Positions 16,622 to 27,982 are shown, numbered from the stretch's first letter. The stretch: 48,460 bases of DNA from Actinomycetota bacterium (GCA_009701575.1 WLJX01000009.1:1-48460), one strand, 5' to 3'. Numbers and translations are program-made. Notes: a model not told the origin generated them from the letters alone.

Positions 16622-17545
16622 CTATTTCTTTTTCTTCTTCTTTGAAGGTTGTTGTCGTTGTTGAGGCTTGCTCTGCCCTGGATCTGTTTGAGTAGTTCCA
16701 TCTTCATTTGTTGTTGGAAGCACGCCATTATCTTTATCTTTGATTGCACGCTTCTTCATTAACTCTTCATATGCTGGTGAACCCGGTGTTGGGTTCCTCT
16801 TAATTACATAGAACTGTTGACCGAAGGTCCAAAGGTTTGTTGTTGACCAATAAATTAATACACCGACTGGGAAGTTAACGCCAGAGACTGCGAAAATTAC
16901 TGGGAAAACATAAAGCATAATTTTTTGTTGTTGCAACATCATGTTGTTTGAGGAATCCATTTTTGGCATTCCCTTAACCATCAACTGACGTTGAGTGGTA
17001 AATGTTGTCGCTGACATGAAAATAATGAGTGCAACTGTTACTAGTTTTGTTTGGGTGTTTGTGTCCGAACTTAAGAAAGTACTTGAAAGGTTTGCGCCAA
17101 AGAATTTAGCTTCTTGCGCAGAAAGTAATAGGTCACCTTTAAGAACTCCGTGTGGGCTGTTGCGGGCAATTCCATTTAGAACCGTGAAAAGTGCAAAGAA
17201 AATTGGTGCTTGGGCAAGGATCGGAAAACAAGAAGCTAATGGATTTGTCTTGTGCTCTTTGTAGAGCTTCATCATCTCTTCTGATTGCTTTTGACGATCA
17301 TCTTTATGCTTCTTTTGAATCTCCTTCATATGGGGTTGAAGGGCAGTAAGCGCGCGTTGGCTCTTAATCTGCTTTACAAAGAGGGGAATTAAAATAATTC
17401 GAATTAAAATTACAAGCCCAATAATTGAAAGGCTCCACTTAATACTTTCGCGTTCGTTCTCGCCGAAGATATAACCGAGTAAAGAGTGAAAAGTTACAAT
17501 GACCCAGGAAACAGCGAAATACAAGGGGTTTAGGATTGATCCCAT
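16622..17545 (-). CDS. yidC: Membrane protein insertase YidC
   Basis: The 307-residue protein inserts membrane proteins, alone or with SecYEG. It has five hydrophobic segments, with the early one NPLYFAVSWVIVTFHSLLG, the cytoplasmic coiled region ALQPHMKEIQKKHKDDRQKQ and later ASCFPILAQAPIFFALFTVL. The conserved hydrophilic-groove arginine is visible in LVILIRIILIPLF. The C terminus is a basic Lys-rich tail (KKKKKK), common in Gram-positive forms that bind ribosomes. It is a short type without the large periplasmic domain. Its ATG overlaps the yidD stop by 1 base. Confidence 0.94.
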   Translation of the reverse strand: MGSILNPLYFAVSWVIVTFHSLLGYIFGENERESIKWSLSIIGLVILIRIILIPLFVKQIKSQRALTALQPHMKEIQKKHKDDRQKQSEEMMKLYKEHKTNPLASCFPILAQAPIFFALFTVLNGIARNSPHGVLKGDLLLSAQEAKFFGANLSSTFLSSDTNTQTKLVTVALIIFMSATTFTTQRQLMVKGMPKMDSSNNMMLQQQKIMLYVFPVIFAVSGVNFPVGVLIYWSTTNLWTFGQQFYVIKRNPTPGSPAYEELMKKRAIKDKDNGVLPTTNEDGTTQTDPGQSKPQQRQQPSKKKKKK

Positions 17546-17790
17546 TAGTTTGCTCCAGTTTTTATTGGTTGTTTAGAACTCTTAGATAAGACGTAGTCAA
17601 CACCGCCATGTGACCAGGGATTACAACGAACTAACCGCCAGGCCGCCATTACTAAACCTTTGGCGCCATATTCTGAAACTGCATTTGTGGCATATGTTGA
17701 ACAGCTTGGGTAATACTTACAACGTGGACCGAACACTGGTGAGATCCATTTTTGATAAAACTCAATAGCTAGCGCGAAAGTTTTTCTCAT
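17545..17790 (-). CDS. yidD: Membrane protein insertion efficiency factor YidD
   Basis: The 81-residue protein has the complete family core [19 protein letters not shown] followed by [19 protein letters not shown] and GGVDYV. It supports YidC-dependent insertion at the inner membrane face. It overlaps rnpA by 4 bases and yidC by 1 base, so rnpA-yidD-yidC are tightly coupled. Confidence 0.95.
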   Translation of the reverse strand: MRKTFALAIEFYQKWISPVFGPRCKYYPSCSTYATNAVSEYGAKGLVMAAWRLVRCNPWSHGGVDYVLSKSSKQPIKTGAN

Positions 17791-18128
17791 GCGCTCACCG
17801 CGGTTTTGCTTAATACTTTCGGCATCAAATCGTTTAGTTCGGCATCGAAGTTTGGTTGATTGCGCAATACGCGAATTACTAACTGGCTATTTAATGGAAG
17901 GTTTTGGATGTGCGCAGAAATTAAGTGGCGTAGTTGTCTAGAAACTCGATGGCGGACGACAGATCCCCCGACAGATTTATTTACAATCAATCCGATTCGA
18001 GGCGCGCTCGAACCATTTACATTGGTTTTTAGATAAACGACAAGCGATAGAGAAGTTGCTCGGACTCCTGTTTTCGTAGTTAGAGCAAAATCTTTACTTG
18101 TACGCAACCGGTTCTTGGCTGGTAGCAC
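17787..18128 (-). CDS. rnpA: Ribonuclease P protein component
   Basis: The 113-residue basic protein helps RNase P RNA remove tRNA 5' leaders. The RNR-type motif is visible as [24 protein letters not shown] four codons earlier (18140) is possible, but the GTG at 18128 gives MLPAKNRLR, the usual family start, so I take that. No clear ribosome binding site is seen; the gene starts 23 bases after rpmH ends and is probably in the same transcript. Confidence 0.93.
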   Translation of the reverse strand: MLPAKNRLRTSKDFALTTKTGVRATSLSLVVYLKTNVNGSSAPRIGLIVNKSVGGSVVRHRVSRQLRHLISAHIQNLPLNSQLVIRVLRNQPNFDAELNDLMPKVLSKTAVSA

Positions 18129-18151
18129 TGGTATCAGCAATTAATCTGCGG

Positions 18152-18289
18152 TTAGGCAGAGATGCGTGTGCGACCCTTAGCGCGGCGAGAAGCTAGTACT
18201 GCTCTTCCACCACGTGTTGCCATGCGGGCGCGGAAACCATGCTTCTTTGCGCGCTTGCGAACGTTAGGTTGAAATGTGCGCTTTGACAT
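18152..18289 (-). CDS. rpmH: 50S ribosomal protein L34
   Basis: A 45-residue, very basic protein: [20 protein letters not shown] followed by [20 protein letters not shown]. This is the L34 family, found beside rnpA at bacterial origins. An AAGGAGAG ribosome binding site lies just upstream of the ATG at 18289. It is the first gene of the minus-strand run leading away from the origin. Confidence 0.97.
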   Translation of the reverse strand: MSKRTFQPNVRKRAKKHGFRARMATRGGRAVLASRRAKGRTRISA

Positions 18290-18339
18290 AAAACTCTCCT
18301 TAAGACTTTCGGGGATCTCTCCAAAAGGTTTCGGCCTCT

Positions 18340-18365
18340 TGGGTCACAATTGGTGGGTCACAATT
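18340..18365. repeat. 12-base direct repeat in the rpmH leader
   Basis: TGGGTCACAATT occurs at 18340-18351 and 18354-18365, exact copies 14 bases apart. They lie between the candidate rpmH promoter and the rpmH start. They do not match the DnaA box. They could be a regulator site or an RNA element; unassigned. Confidence 0.75.
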
Positions 18366-18394
18366 TTGTTGTGCAAAACGGCGATGAGGGAGTT

Positions 18395-18424
18395 AGGTTA
18401 CGGGCACCTGTTGATAAGGGTCAA
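18395..18424 (-). promoter_or_regulatory. Candidate promoter of the rpmH run
   Basis: On the minus strand TTGACC (18419-18424) is followed after 18 bases by TAACCT (18395-18400), fitting a housekeeping sigma promoter. The start would be near 18388, leaving a leader of about 100 bases before rpmH that includes the 12-base repeats. Confidence 0.45.
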
Positions 18425-18634
18425 ACCCGGGAGAGCTGCTTTTTTGGGTTTGGGCGAATTTGATCTATTTGTGGATAACCACTTGCAATTTCTCAGAATT
18501 GCCCCTACTTTCGCTCTCTATCCACAGAAAAGTGGGCCAAAAGGCTCAAGTTTTACTTTAGACCACAGGTTGTGGATAACCCTGTGGACAAGTCAGTTTT
18601 AGCAAATTAGCGGTTTTTAGGATTTGGGGTCCCC

Positions 18635-20038
18635 ATGGCACTACTCGAGGTTGATGACCTAACCACACTTTGGGGCGCAGTAATTGCCGATGTTTCTGTG
18701 GAGTCGCCACAACACCGAGCCTTTCTCTCTCTAACAAAGCCTTTGGGTTTGATCCAAAATGAGGGTGGTTCGAATTTATTGTTATCTGCCCCTAACGCTT
18801 TCGCGAAAGATGTTTTAGAGACTCGCCTTCGCGCGATTTTAAACGAGGCGCTGTCAGCAAAACTTGACCAGAAAATAAACATTGCTGTAACTATTGATGA
18901 AACTTTGCAAGAAGATATTGTTGAAGATGTTGTTGAGCCAATAATTGAACAACAACCAAAATCTGGAACTGGTCGCGACTCTAGATCTTCGGTTGCCGCA
19001 GAGCCAACCCAATTAAACCCACGTTATATCTTTGAAACTTTCGTTATTGGTGCATCAAATCGCTTCGCTCATGCCGCAGCTGTTGCTGTAGCTGAAGCGC
19101 CAGCAAAGGCTTATAACCCGCTATTTATTTATGGTGAGTCAGGGCTTGGTAAAACCCACCTCCTGCACGCTATTGGGGCTTATGCGAAAGAGTTGTATGG
19201 AAGTGTGCGAGTTCGTTATGTTTCAAGCGAAGAGTTCACAAATGACTTTATTAACTCGATTCGTGATGACAAAGCCTCGGTTTTCCAACGCCGTTATCGC
19301 GACTTAGATGTTTTGTTGGTTGACGATATTCAGTTCTTAGAAAATAAAGAACGGACCCAGGAAGAGTTTTTCCATACCTTTAACACTTTATATAATGCGA
19401 ATAAGCAAATTGTGATTTCTAGCGACCGCCCGCCAAAACAATTGACCACTTTGGAAGATCGTCTTCGTAGTCGATTTGAGTGGGGCTTAATAACAGATAT
19501 CCAACCTCCAGAATTAGAAACCCGTATTGCAATTCTTCGTAAAAAAGCCGCGCAAGATAAATTAAATGCGCCGGATGATGTTCTTGAATATATTGCTAGC
19601 AAAATTTCTTCGAATATTCGCGAGCTTGAAGGTGCGTTAATTCGTGTAACAGCTTTCGCATCCCTTAATAGACAAGCGGTCGATTTAGGATTAGCAGAAA
19701 TAGTTTTGAAGGATTTGATTCCTGAAGTTGGTGGCCCAGAAATCACTGCCACAACAATCATGGCCCAGACTGCGACTTACTTCAGCCTTACTTTGGATGA
19801 CCTTTGTGGGACTTCAAGATCGCGGGTATTAGTAAATGCTCGCCAGATCGCAATGTATTTGTGCCGCGAGCTAACCGAGCTCTCCCTGCCAAAAATCGGG
19901 CAGACCTTTGGGGGACGCGACCACACAACTGTTATGCATGCCGATCGCAAAATCCGTCAATTGATGGCTGAGCGCCGGTCGATCTATAACCAGGTCACTG
20001 AGTTGACCAACCGAATTAAACTTCAGGCTAGAAACTAA
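18635..20038 (+). CDS. dnaA: Chromosomal replication initiator DnaA
   Basis: The 467-residue AAA+ protein binds DnaA boxes and opens the origin. Visible are the N-terminal domain I, a short acidic linker ([18 protein letters not shown]), Walker [17 protein letters not shown] (about 167-182), Walker [12 protein letters not shown] (about 227-237), the sensor region SDRPPKQL and the DNA-binding domain IV with [15 protein letters not shown] (about 427-441). The linker is short for an actinobacterium. DnaA boxes flank both ends of the gene. Confidence 0.97.
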   Translation: MALLEVDDLTTLWGAVIADVSVESPQHRAFLSLTKPLGLIQNEGGSNLLLSAPNAFAKDVLETRLRAILNEALSAKLDQKINIAVTIDETLQEDIVEDVVEPIIEQQPKSGTGRDSRSSVAAEPTQLNPRYIFETFVIGASNRFAHAAAVAVAEAPAKAYNPLFIYGESGLGKTHLLHAIGAYAKELYGSVRVRYVSSEEFTNDFINSIRDDKASVFQRRYRDLDVLLVDDIQFLENKERTQEEFFHTFNTLYNANKQIVISSDRPPKQLTTLEDRLRSRFEWGLITDIQPPELETRIAILRKKAAQDKLNAPDDVLEYIASKISSNIRELEGALIRVTAFASLNRQAVDLGLAEIVLKDLIPEVGGPEITATTIMAQTATYFSLTLDDLCGTSRSRVLVNARQIAMYLCRELTELSLPKIGQTFGGRDHTTVMHADRKIRQLMAERRSIYNQVTELTNRIKLQARN

Positions 20039-20069
20039 CTACATAACCTGTGTAGAAAGTTGCCCCCAC

Positions 20070-20091
20070 CTTGGGGATAACTTGGGGATAA
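20070..20091. repeat. Tandem 11-base repeat in oriC
   Basis: CTTGGGGATAA occurs twice in direct contact (20070-20080 and 20081-20091). Each holds TGGGGATAA, one base away from the reverse-strand DnaA box TGTGGATAA. The 11-base period would put two DnaA molecules on nearly the same face of the helix. Confidence 0.7.
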
Positions 20092-20240
20092 CTGTTGAAA
20101 ACTAAGGAGAGGGTGTGGTGTTGGTGAGTGTAAAGAAAGTTAGCAAGGTTTATCCACTGGTTATCCACAACCATATGCCTGATCTTTTACAGAGCGCGAC
20201 CAGGGGTTTTGTTTGTTATCCACAGGATTTAAGGCTAGTT

Positions 20241-20267
20241 ACTACTACTAATTATATTAAATAGAAA
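20241..20267. other. Candidate DnaA-trio run and AT-rich unwinding element
   Basis: The plus strand reads ACTACTACTA then ATTATATTAA and ATAG. Its complement contains three GAT triplets read 3' to 5', the DnaA-trio pattern. It begins about 16 bases after a perfect DnaA box and leads into 15 or more bases of nearly pure A and T. This is the best candidate for first strand opening. Confidence 0.6.
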
Positions 20268-20277
20268 AGGTTGGGGA

Positions 20278-20306
20278 TTGGCGAACCTGTGTGGGTTTGC
20301 TAACCA
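20278..20306 (+). promoter_or_regulatory. Candidate dnaN promoter
   Basis: TTGGCG (20278-20283) and TAACCA (20301-20306) are 17 bases apart, a standard spacing. The start would fall near 20313, about 18 bases before the dnaN ATG and upstream of its purine-rich ribosome binding site. Confidence 0.45.
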
Positions 20307-20330
20307 AAGCCAAGAGGGAAGGATAGAGGG

Positions 20331-21458
20331 ATGAAGTTTGTTGTCGAACGCGATCCGTTGATCGATGCTGTTAATTGGGTTGCTCGCAGCCTCTCCACAA
20401 GACCTATTCAAACCGCGCTCCTTGGAATCATGATTGATGTGACCGACTCAATCACACTTACTGGTTCAGATTTAGAAACCTCAACCAAAGCAACCATCAA
20501 CGCAGATATTGCGACCAAAGGAAAAGTTTTAGTTCCCGGAAGGCTGTTAGCTGAAATAGCAAGATCTCTACCCGCAAAACCAGTAACGTTTTTATTAGAC
20601 GGAACAAGAGTTTTAGTAACCGCCGGAAGCGCTAAATTCACACTTCCAACCTTGCCTGTGAATGAATACCCAAATCTTCCAACCTTGCCACAAACAGCAG
20701 GTGAAATTCCTGGAGATGTATTTGCTACAGCGGTGCAACAAGTCGCAATTGCGGCCGGTAAAGATGACTCACTTCCAACACTTACTGGCGTGCATATTGA
20801 AATAACTAAAACAACAATAACAATGGCGGCCACCGATAGATATCGCTTGGCGGTAAAAGAAATTAATTGGAGTCCAAAAGATCTAAATTTAGAAGCATCC
20901 ACACTGCTCCGAGCCCGTACTTTAGTTGATGCTGCGAAATCACTAATCGGAAGCGGCCAAATAACTTTTGCTCTTTCGCCAACAACTTCAAACGAAAAAC
21001 TAGTTGGCTTTGTTTCAGATGAAAAAACAATGACCTCCCGAACTTTGGATGGCAGCTTCCCACCATTCAGACATTTACTACCATCAGAATCAACAGCGGA
21101 AGCAACAATTGAAGTTGCTCCCTTTTTAGATTCAGTGCGCCGAGTGGCTCTAGTAACCGATAAAACAGTCCCACTTCGGCTAATTTTTGGAAACAACCTT
21201 TTACAACTCGAGGCCGGAACTGGTGAAGATGCCCAAGCAACAGAAGAGTTGAACATTAATTATTCTGGCGAAGATATCAACATCGCTTTCAACCCAACCT
21301 TCCTAACAGATGGCCTACAAGCAATCAACTCACCATTTGTGCATATCTCTTTTACAGGAGACAAGAAACCTGCGGTCCTCACAGGAAAATCTGAACCAGG
21401 CGGCGCTATAAATACTTCATACAAGTATTTGTTAATGCCAATGCGCTACACATCTTAG
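20331..21458 (+). CDS. dnaN: DNA polymerase III sliding clamp (beta subunit)
   Basis: The 375-residue protein has three repeated clamp domains and forms the ring that holds the polymerase on DNA. It starts MKFVVERDPLIDAVNWVARS, contains PTLTGVHIEI and TDRYRLAVKEI in the middle and ends with the family-typical YKYLLMPMRYTS. The upstream GAGGGAAGGATAGAGGG stretch supplies the ribosome binding site. It begins the plus-strand run with recF and the DUF721 gene. Confidence 0.97.
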   Translation: MKFVVERDPLIDAVNWVARSLSTRPIQTALLGIMIDVTDSITLTGSDLETSTKATINADIATKGKVLVPGRLLAEIARSLPAKPVTFLLDGTRVLVTAGSAKFTLPTLPVNEYPNLPTLPQTAGEIPGDVFATAVQQVAIAAGKDDSLPTLTGVHIEITKTTITMAATDRYRLAVKEINWSPKDLNLEASTLLRARTLVDAAKSLIGSGQITFALSPTTSNEKLVGFVSDEKTMTSRTLDGSFPPFRHLLPSESTAEATIEVAPFLDSVRRVALVTDKTVPLRLIFGNNLLQLEAGTGEDAQATEELNINYSGEDINIAFNPTFLTDGLQAINSPFVHISFTGDKKPAVLTGKSEPGGAINTSYKYLLMPMRYTS

Positions 21459-21470
21459 TAATTTAAAAAA

Positions 21471-22571
21471 GTGTTTATTTCAAACCTTTCACTTACAACT
21501 TTTAGATCTTATAAAACTTTAGATCTAGATTTATCTCCCGGTATCTCAATCTTTATTGGGCGCAATGGTGAAGGTAAAACAAACATCATTGAGTCCATTC
21601 TTTATTTGTCATTCCTTTCCTCACATCGAGTTTCTGCCGACCAACCACTGGTTCAACTAGGAAGTGCTTCGGCTTATGTCCGGGCTAAAACTCAATTACC
21701 AGATCGAGAAGTATTGGTTGAGTTAGAAATAAATAGCGAGCGAGCCAACAGGGCGCGAATAAACCAGAACCCAGTTCGCAGCCAGAAAGAAATCTTTGGG
21801 ATTGTTCAAGCAATCTATTTCTCCCCAGAAGACTTAGATTTAGTGCGCGGAGATCCAAGCGAACGGCGAAAATTCATCGACCAACTCTTAATTCTTAGAT
21901 CTCCACGAATGGCTGGAGTTATCTCTGATTATGAGCGGGCAGTTAGACAACGCAACTCATTGTTGAAATCAAGAGCAGGTACTGAATCACTCACGGCATG
22001 GGATGAACAAGTTGCCAACTTTGGCGGAGAAATTATTGCGGCGAGGCTACAAGCACTACGCGATTTCGAACCAATATTTCAAGAAATTTATCGAGATATC
22101 TCTTCAGAAAAACCTGCATTCATAAGTTATAAATCAAGCATTGAAGAGCCAACTTTAAACGCAAACGAAAACACTTTGAAGATTTTGGAACGTATGCGCA
22201 TTACTCGTGCGGCTGAAATAGAAAGAGGTTTAACTTTAACCGGCCCACACCGCGACGACTTACTATTGAACTTGGGTGATCATTTGGTTAAAGGTTATGC
22301 AAGTCATGGTGAATCTTGGTCGATCGCTTTAAGTTTAAAACTGGCAACTTATCAATTGTTAGAAAAAGATGGTTTGAAACCAATTTTAATTTTGGATGAT
22401 GTTTTCTCAGAGTTAGATGAAGAGCGCAGAATTCACCTGATTAAATTGGCGAAGAGCGCAGAACAAACGTTTATAACAGTGGCAGTCGAGAATGATCTAC
22501 CAAAAGAGTTGGCCGGAAATAAGTATTTAGTAAAATCTGGGCAGGTTTCAAAGATTGCAACAAGCGAATAA
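21471..22571 (+). CDS. recF: DNA repair and recombination protein RecF
   Basis: The 366-residue SMC-like ATPase loads RecA at gaps with RecO and RecR. Walker A GRNGEGKTNIIESI is at about residues 30-43, the signature TLTGPHRDDLLL at about 256-267 and Walker B LILDDVFSELD at about 304-314. The start is GTG at 21471, 12 bases after dnaN, with no visible ribosome binding site. It is followed directly by the DUF721 gene. Confidence 0.95.
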   Translation: MFISNLSLTTFRSYKTLDLDLSPGISIFIGRNGEGKTNIIESILYLSFLSSHRVSADQPLVQLGSASAYVRAKTQLPDREVLVELEINSERANRARINQNPVRSQKEIFGIVQAIYFSPEDLDLVRGDPSERRKFIDQLLILRSPRMAGVISDYERAVRQRNSLLKSRAGTESLTAWDEQVANFGGEIIAARLQALRDFEPIFQEIYRDISSEKPAFISYKSSIEEPTLNANENTLKILERMRITRAAEIERGLTLTGPHRDDLLLNLGDHLVKGYASHGESWSIALSLKLATYQLLEKDGLKPILILDDVFSELDEERRIHLIKLAKSAEQTFITVAVENDLPKELAGNKYLVKSGQVSKIATSE

Positions 22572-23024
22572 ATGGCCCGCGACTTAGCTCGAGAGCTTTA
22601 CCGAGCATTTAGAAACCAACCAAGAAGAAATAAAATTGGTGAAGTCGCTGAAACCCGCGGTCAAGTTGGTGATCCGCAACAAATCGGTTCGGTATTAGAT
22701 GAATTAGTTATCTCACGCGATTGGCGACAAGGTTTGGCAGAAGGAAATATTTTTGCCGATTGGGAGAAAATTGTTGGTTCTGAAATTGCAACACATTCAA
22801 ATCCAATCTCTCTAGTAGATGGCCGTTTAACAATTCAAACAACTTCAACAGCGTGGGCAACACAATTAAATTTAATTACTATAGATTTGTTAAAAACAAT
22901 AAGCGGATCAGCGCCCGGAGCTTTGGTTGAAACTCTTGTTTTTATTGGGCCCCACGCCCCAAGTTGGAAGAAGGGGCTTCGCACAATTCGGGGAGCCAAG
23001 GGACCACGCGATACCTACGGTTAA
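22572..23024 (+). CDS. DciA-like (DUF721) protein
   Basis: The 150-residue protein has a hydrophilic first third and a DUF721 KH-like core from about residue 50: DWRQGLAEGNIFADWEKIVG then LTIQTTSTAWATQLNL. DciA proteins load or assist the replicative helicase in bacteria without DnaC or DnaI, and Rv0004 sits in the same place between recF and gyrB. The ATG is at 22572, right after the recF stop. The helicase role is known for the family and not tested here. Confidence 0.82.
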   Translation: MARDLARELYRAFRNQPRRNKIGEVAETRGQVGDPQQIGSVLDELVISRDWRQGLAEGNIFADWEKIVGSEIATHSNPISLVDGRLTIQTTSTAWATQLNLITIDLLKTISGSAPGALVETLVFIGPHAPSWKKGLRTIRGAKGPRDTYG

Positions 23025-23173
23025 GATTGATTTCCCCGCCCACACAGTAAGTACCCACAACTTCCACAAGATAACCCGTTAAACCCACCGCGTAAGGCTC
23101 TTTTGCGGTAGTTCAAGATTGTTTTAAGGACTAGGATTACGGCAGTGTTTTAAAGAAATGAGCCGAGGTTTAA

Positions 23174-25189
<2,016 letters not shown>

Positions 25190-25199
25190 GTGATTACAA

Positions 25200-27674
25200 A
25201 TGGCTGAGAATATGAATCCAGATAAGACCGCAGCACACGACAGAATTGAATCTGTTGATCTTCAAGTTGAGATGGCGCGCTCATATTTAGATTATGCAAT
25301 GTCAGTAATTGTTGGTCGTGCACTTCCAGATATTCGTGATGGTTTGAAACCAGTTCACCGCCGAGTTCTTTATGCAATGTACGACGCTGGTTACCGACCA
25401 GATAAGGGTTATTACAAATCATCCCGCATCGTCGGTGATGTGATGGGTAATTATCATCCACACGGTGACACAGCAATTTATGACGCGGTAGTTCGACTTG
25501 CCCAATTCTGGTCACTTCGTTATCCACTAATTGATGGAAACGGAAACTTTGGTTCGCCGGGAAATGATCCAGCCGCGGCAATGCGTTACACCGAAGCGAA
25601 ACTTGCACCACTCGCAATGGAAATGATGCGAGATATTGATGAAGACACAGTTAATTTCATTCCAAACTATGACGGTCGATCACAAGAGCCAACAGTTTTG
25701 CCAAGCCGATTCCCAAACCTTCTCGTAAACGGCAGCGCAGGTATCGCTGTAGGAATGGCAACCAACATCCCACCACACAATCTAAATGAAGTGGTTGAAG
25801 GAGTTGTTTGGGCGCTTGAAAATCCAGATGCCGACCCAAAAGAGTTATTAGAAAAATTATTAACAATCGTAAAAGGCCCGGATTTTCCAACGAAAGCGCT
25901 GATAGTTGGACGCCAAGGAATTGAAGATGCCTATCGCGCCGGCCGCGGCTCGATCATTATGCGCGCTGTTGTTGAAGTTGAAGAAATTAATAAGCGCACT
26001 TGCCTTGTTGTCACTGAACTCCCATATCAAGTAAACCCAGATAACTTAGCTCTTAAGATTGCTGAACTTGTTAAAGATGGCCGCATTAAAGGAATCGCAG
26101 ATGTGCGCGATGAAGGAAATGAGCGCCTAGGTCAAAGACTTGTAATTGTTCTGCGAAATGATGCAATTCCAAAAGTAATTTTAAATAACCTTTACAAACA
26201 CACACAATTACAAGACTCCTTCGGCGCAAACATGTTGGCACTCGTAGACGGTGTTCCAAGAACTCTTCGCATCGATGAATTCATCCGTTATTACATCGAA
26301 CACCAAGTTGAAGTAATTGTTCGACGCACCAAATACAGATTGCAAGAGCGTGAAAAGCGCGCCCATATTTTGCGCGGGTATCTAAAAGCACTTGACGCAC
26401 TAGATGCTGTTATTGCACTGATTCGCGCATCTCGCACGCCCGAAGAAGCTCGCACGGGATTGATGAAACTTTTGGATGTCGATGAAGTTCAAGCAAATGC
26501 CATTTTGGATATGCAACTGCGTCGTATCGCGGCACTTGAACGCCAGAAGATTAATGATGAATATGAAGGCTTAATGGCTGAAATTGTCGAACTAAATAGC
26601 ATCTTGGCTTCCGAGGCTAAACAACGCGAAATCATAAAGGTTGAACTACAAGAGTTAACAGCGAAGTATGGAAATGAACGCCGAACTCAAATTATTGCCG
26701 GCGACTCAGATTTATCAGTAGAAGATTTAATTCCAGATCAAAGTGTTGTCGTCACAATTACTAAAACTGGATATTCCAAGCGCACAAAGGCTGATTTATA
26801 CCGATCACAGCGTCGCGGCGGTAAAGGCGTTAAAGGTGCCGCTTTAAAACAAGACGACTTAGTAGAACATTTCTTCGTAGCTTCAACTCACGATTGGTTG
26901 CTCTTCTTCACCAATAAGGGGCGAATTTATCGCGCAAAGGTTCATGAATTACCTGACGCGGGACGCGATGCTCGCGGCCAACATGTAGCAAATCTTCTTG
27001 CATTTAAACCAGATGAAACAATTGCTCAAGTTATTGCAATTTCAGATTACAAATCACATCCTTATCTAGCAATTGCCACCCGTGGCGGAATTGTTAAGAA
27101 GTCACCACTTGTTGAATTCGATTCTCCACGATCTGGTGGCTTAATTGCAATCAACTTAAAAGAGAGCGATGAATTAGTTTCGGCGGCGCTTGTAAGTGAG
27201 AAAGATGAGATCCTTCTAGTTTCAAAGAATGGCATGTCACTTCGATTTAGCGCCAACGAAGAGTCAATTCGTTCAATGGGAAGATCCACAAGTGGCGTAA
27301 TCGGAATGAAATTCCGCAGCAAAGACCAGCTCCTAACAATGGCTGCAATCACTGATATTTCATCACCAAAATTTGTTCTAACAGCAACTGATGGTGGCTA
27401 TGCAAAACGGACACCACTAGATGAATATCGCCCACAGGGCCGTGGTGGTCTCGGAGTTAAAGCAGCAAAGATTGATGAAGATTCCCGCGGAGTATTAGTT
27501 GGCGCAATGATTGTTGAAGCTAGTGATGAGATTCTTGCAATTACATCTGGCGGAGTTGTAATTAGAACAGCCTGTTCTGAAATTCGTGAGACTAGCCGTG
27601 ACACGCTAGGTGTTCGCTTAGTGAATCTTGATGAAGGTATTTCCGTCGTATCGATCACACAGGTTAAAGAGTAA
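25200..27674 (+). CDS. gyrA: DNA gyrase subunit A
   Basis: The 824-residue subunit cuts and rejoins DNA. The catalytic tyrosine is in [11 protein letters not shown]. The quinolone-determining region reads [15 protein letters not shown], so the position of E. coli Ser83 is Thr here and the acidic residue of Asp87 is kept. The GyrA box QRRGGKG, needed for DNA wrapping, is present at about residue 539. Six C-terminal blade repeats are suggested by repeating GG-LxxL patterns. Length is standard. The tRNA-Ile gene follows after about 77 bases. Confidence 0.97.
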   Translation: MAENMNPDKTAAHDRIESVDLQVEMARSYLDYAMSVIVGRALPDIRDGLKPVHRRVLYAMYDAGYRPDKGYYKSSRIVGDVMGNYHPHGDTAIYDAVVRLAQFWSLRYPLIDGNGNFGSPGNDPAAAMRYTEAKLAPLAMEMMRDIDEDTVNFIPNYDGRSQEPTVLPSRFPNLLVNGSAGIAVGMATNIPPHNLNEVVEGVVWALENPDADPKELLEKLLTIVKGPDFPTKALIVGRQGIEDAYRAGRGSIIMRAVVEVEEINKRTCLVVTELPYQVNPDNLALKIAELVKDGRIKGIADVRDEGNERLGQRLVIVLRNDAIPKVILNNLYKHTQLQDSFGANMLALVDGVPRTLRIDEFIRYYIEHQVEVIVRRTKYRLQEREKRAHILRGYLKALDALDAVIALIRASRTPEEARTGLMKLLDVDEVQANAILDMQLRRIAALERQKINDEYEGLMAEIVELNSILASEAKQREIIKVELQELTAKYGNERRTQIIAGDSDLSVEDLIPDQSVVVTITKTGYSKRTKADLYRSQRRGGKGVKGAALKQDDLVEHFFVASTHDWLLFFTNKGRIYRAKVHELPDAGRDARGQHVANLLAFKPDETIAQVIAISDYKSHPYLAIATRGGIVKKSPLVEFDSPRSGGLIAINLKESDELVSAALVSEKDEILLVSKNGMSLRFSANEESIRSMGRSTSGVIGMKFRSKDQLLTMAAITDISSPKFVLTATDGGYAKRTPLDEYRPQGRGGLGVKAAKIDEDSRGVLVGAMIVEASDEILAITSGGVVIRTACSEIRETSRDTLGVRLVNLDEGISVVSITQVKE

Positions 27675-27699
27675 GAATTCCGCGCAGATTTCCCCGCTT

Positions 27700-27728
27700 T
27701 TGGCGCAGGCTTTAAAGTCGGGTAGCCT
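27700..27728 (+). promoter_or_regulatory. Candidate tRNA-Ile promoter
   Basis: TTGGCG (27700-27705) and TAGCCT (27723-27728) are separated by 17 bases. The start would be near 27735, about 17 bases before the tRNA. The region lies between the gyrA stop and the tRNA and has no other feature. Confidence 0.5.
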
Positions 27729-27751
27729 TCACCAGTTCAATTATCGCGTTT

Positions 27752-27829
27752 GGGCCTTTAGCTCAGCTTGGTTAGAGCGCTTCCCTGATAAGGAAGAGGT
27801 CAGTGGTTCAAGTCCACTAAGGCCCACCA
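27752..27829 (+). tRNA. tRNA-Ile (GAU)
   Basis: A full cloverleaf is visible: acceptor arms GGGCCTT and AAGGCCC, D arm with GCTCAGCTTGGTTAGAGC, anticodon stem-loop TTCCCTGATAAGGAA with anticodon GAT, and T arm with GGTTCAAGTCC. The discriminator is A and the CCA end is encoded at 27827-27829. The pair Ile-Ala after gyrA is also found in Mycobacterium. Confidence 0.97.
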
Positions 27830-27909
27830 ATCGCGTTTATTGAATGGTTAAACAGATTTAATAAGTAGGCAATCTTTAGATAAGGTTGCGCCACTTACCC
27901 GCTAAACAC

Positions 27910-27982
27910 GGGGACCTAGCTCAATTGGTAGAGCACCGCCTTTGCAAGGCGGGGGTTAGGGGTTCGATTCCCCTGGTCTCCA
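27910..27982 (+). tRNA. tRNA-Ala (UGC)
   Basis: Acceptor arms GGGGACC and GGTCTCC pair with one G-U. The D arm is GCTCAATTGGTAGAGC, the anticodon stem-loop GCCTTTGCAAGGC with anticodon TGC, and the T arm GGGGTTCGATTCCCC. The sequence after the discriminator A is CAA, so the CCA end is not encoded and must be added by the cca product. Confidence 0.97.

Larger units (their letters stand above)
18290..18634. other. rpmH-dnaA intergenic region with DnaA boxes
   Basis: This 345-base gap has no gene. Its left part holds the rpmH ribosome binding site, the direct repeats and the minus-strand promoter. Its right part holds DnaA boxes: perfect TTATCCACA on the minus strand at 18470-18478 and 18571-18579, a perfect TTGTCCACA on the minus strand at 18583-18591, and CTATCCACA (one mismatch) at 18518-18526. 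The last two perfect boxes are 12 bases apart and just upstream of dnaA, so DnaA could repress its own gene or use the site as a second origin part. A possible -10, TAGGAT, is at 18618-18623. Confidence 0.8.
20039..20330. other. oriC: Likely origin of replication (dnaA-dnaN gap)
   Basis: The 292-base region carries perfect DnaA boxes TTATCCACA at 20161-20169 and 20216-20224, a one-mismatch box TTATCCACT at 20150-20158, and two tandem CTTGGGGATAA units at 20070-20091 with DnaA-box-like TGGGGATAA. After the last box come CTACTACTA and an AT-rich stretch. The order box, spacer, trio run, AT-rich DNA matches the unwinding module of Bacillus. Mycobacterial oriC lies in the same gap. Together with the boxes on the far side of dnaA this may be a two-part origin. 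Confidence 0.88.

Noticed and set aside
18211..18220. CACGTG core inside rpmH as a parS site
   Set aside because: The flanks do not match the parS consensus; only the six-base core is shared. The same holds for cores near 24402 and 38039.
20408..21256. Open frame of 282 codons antisense to dnaN
   Set aside because: It lies wholly within dnaN on the other strand, has low-complexity Ser- and Val-rich composition, no family features and no ribosome binding site; it is a reading-frame shadow.
27830..27909. Separate promoter for tRNA-Ala
   Set aside because: TAAGGT at 27881-27886 has only a poor TTAATA at the -35 distance; read-through from tRNA-Ile is as likely.
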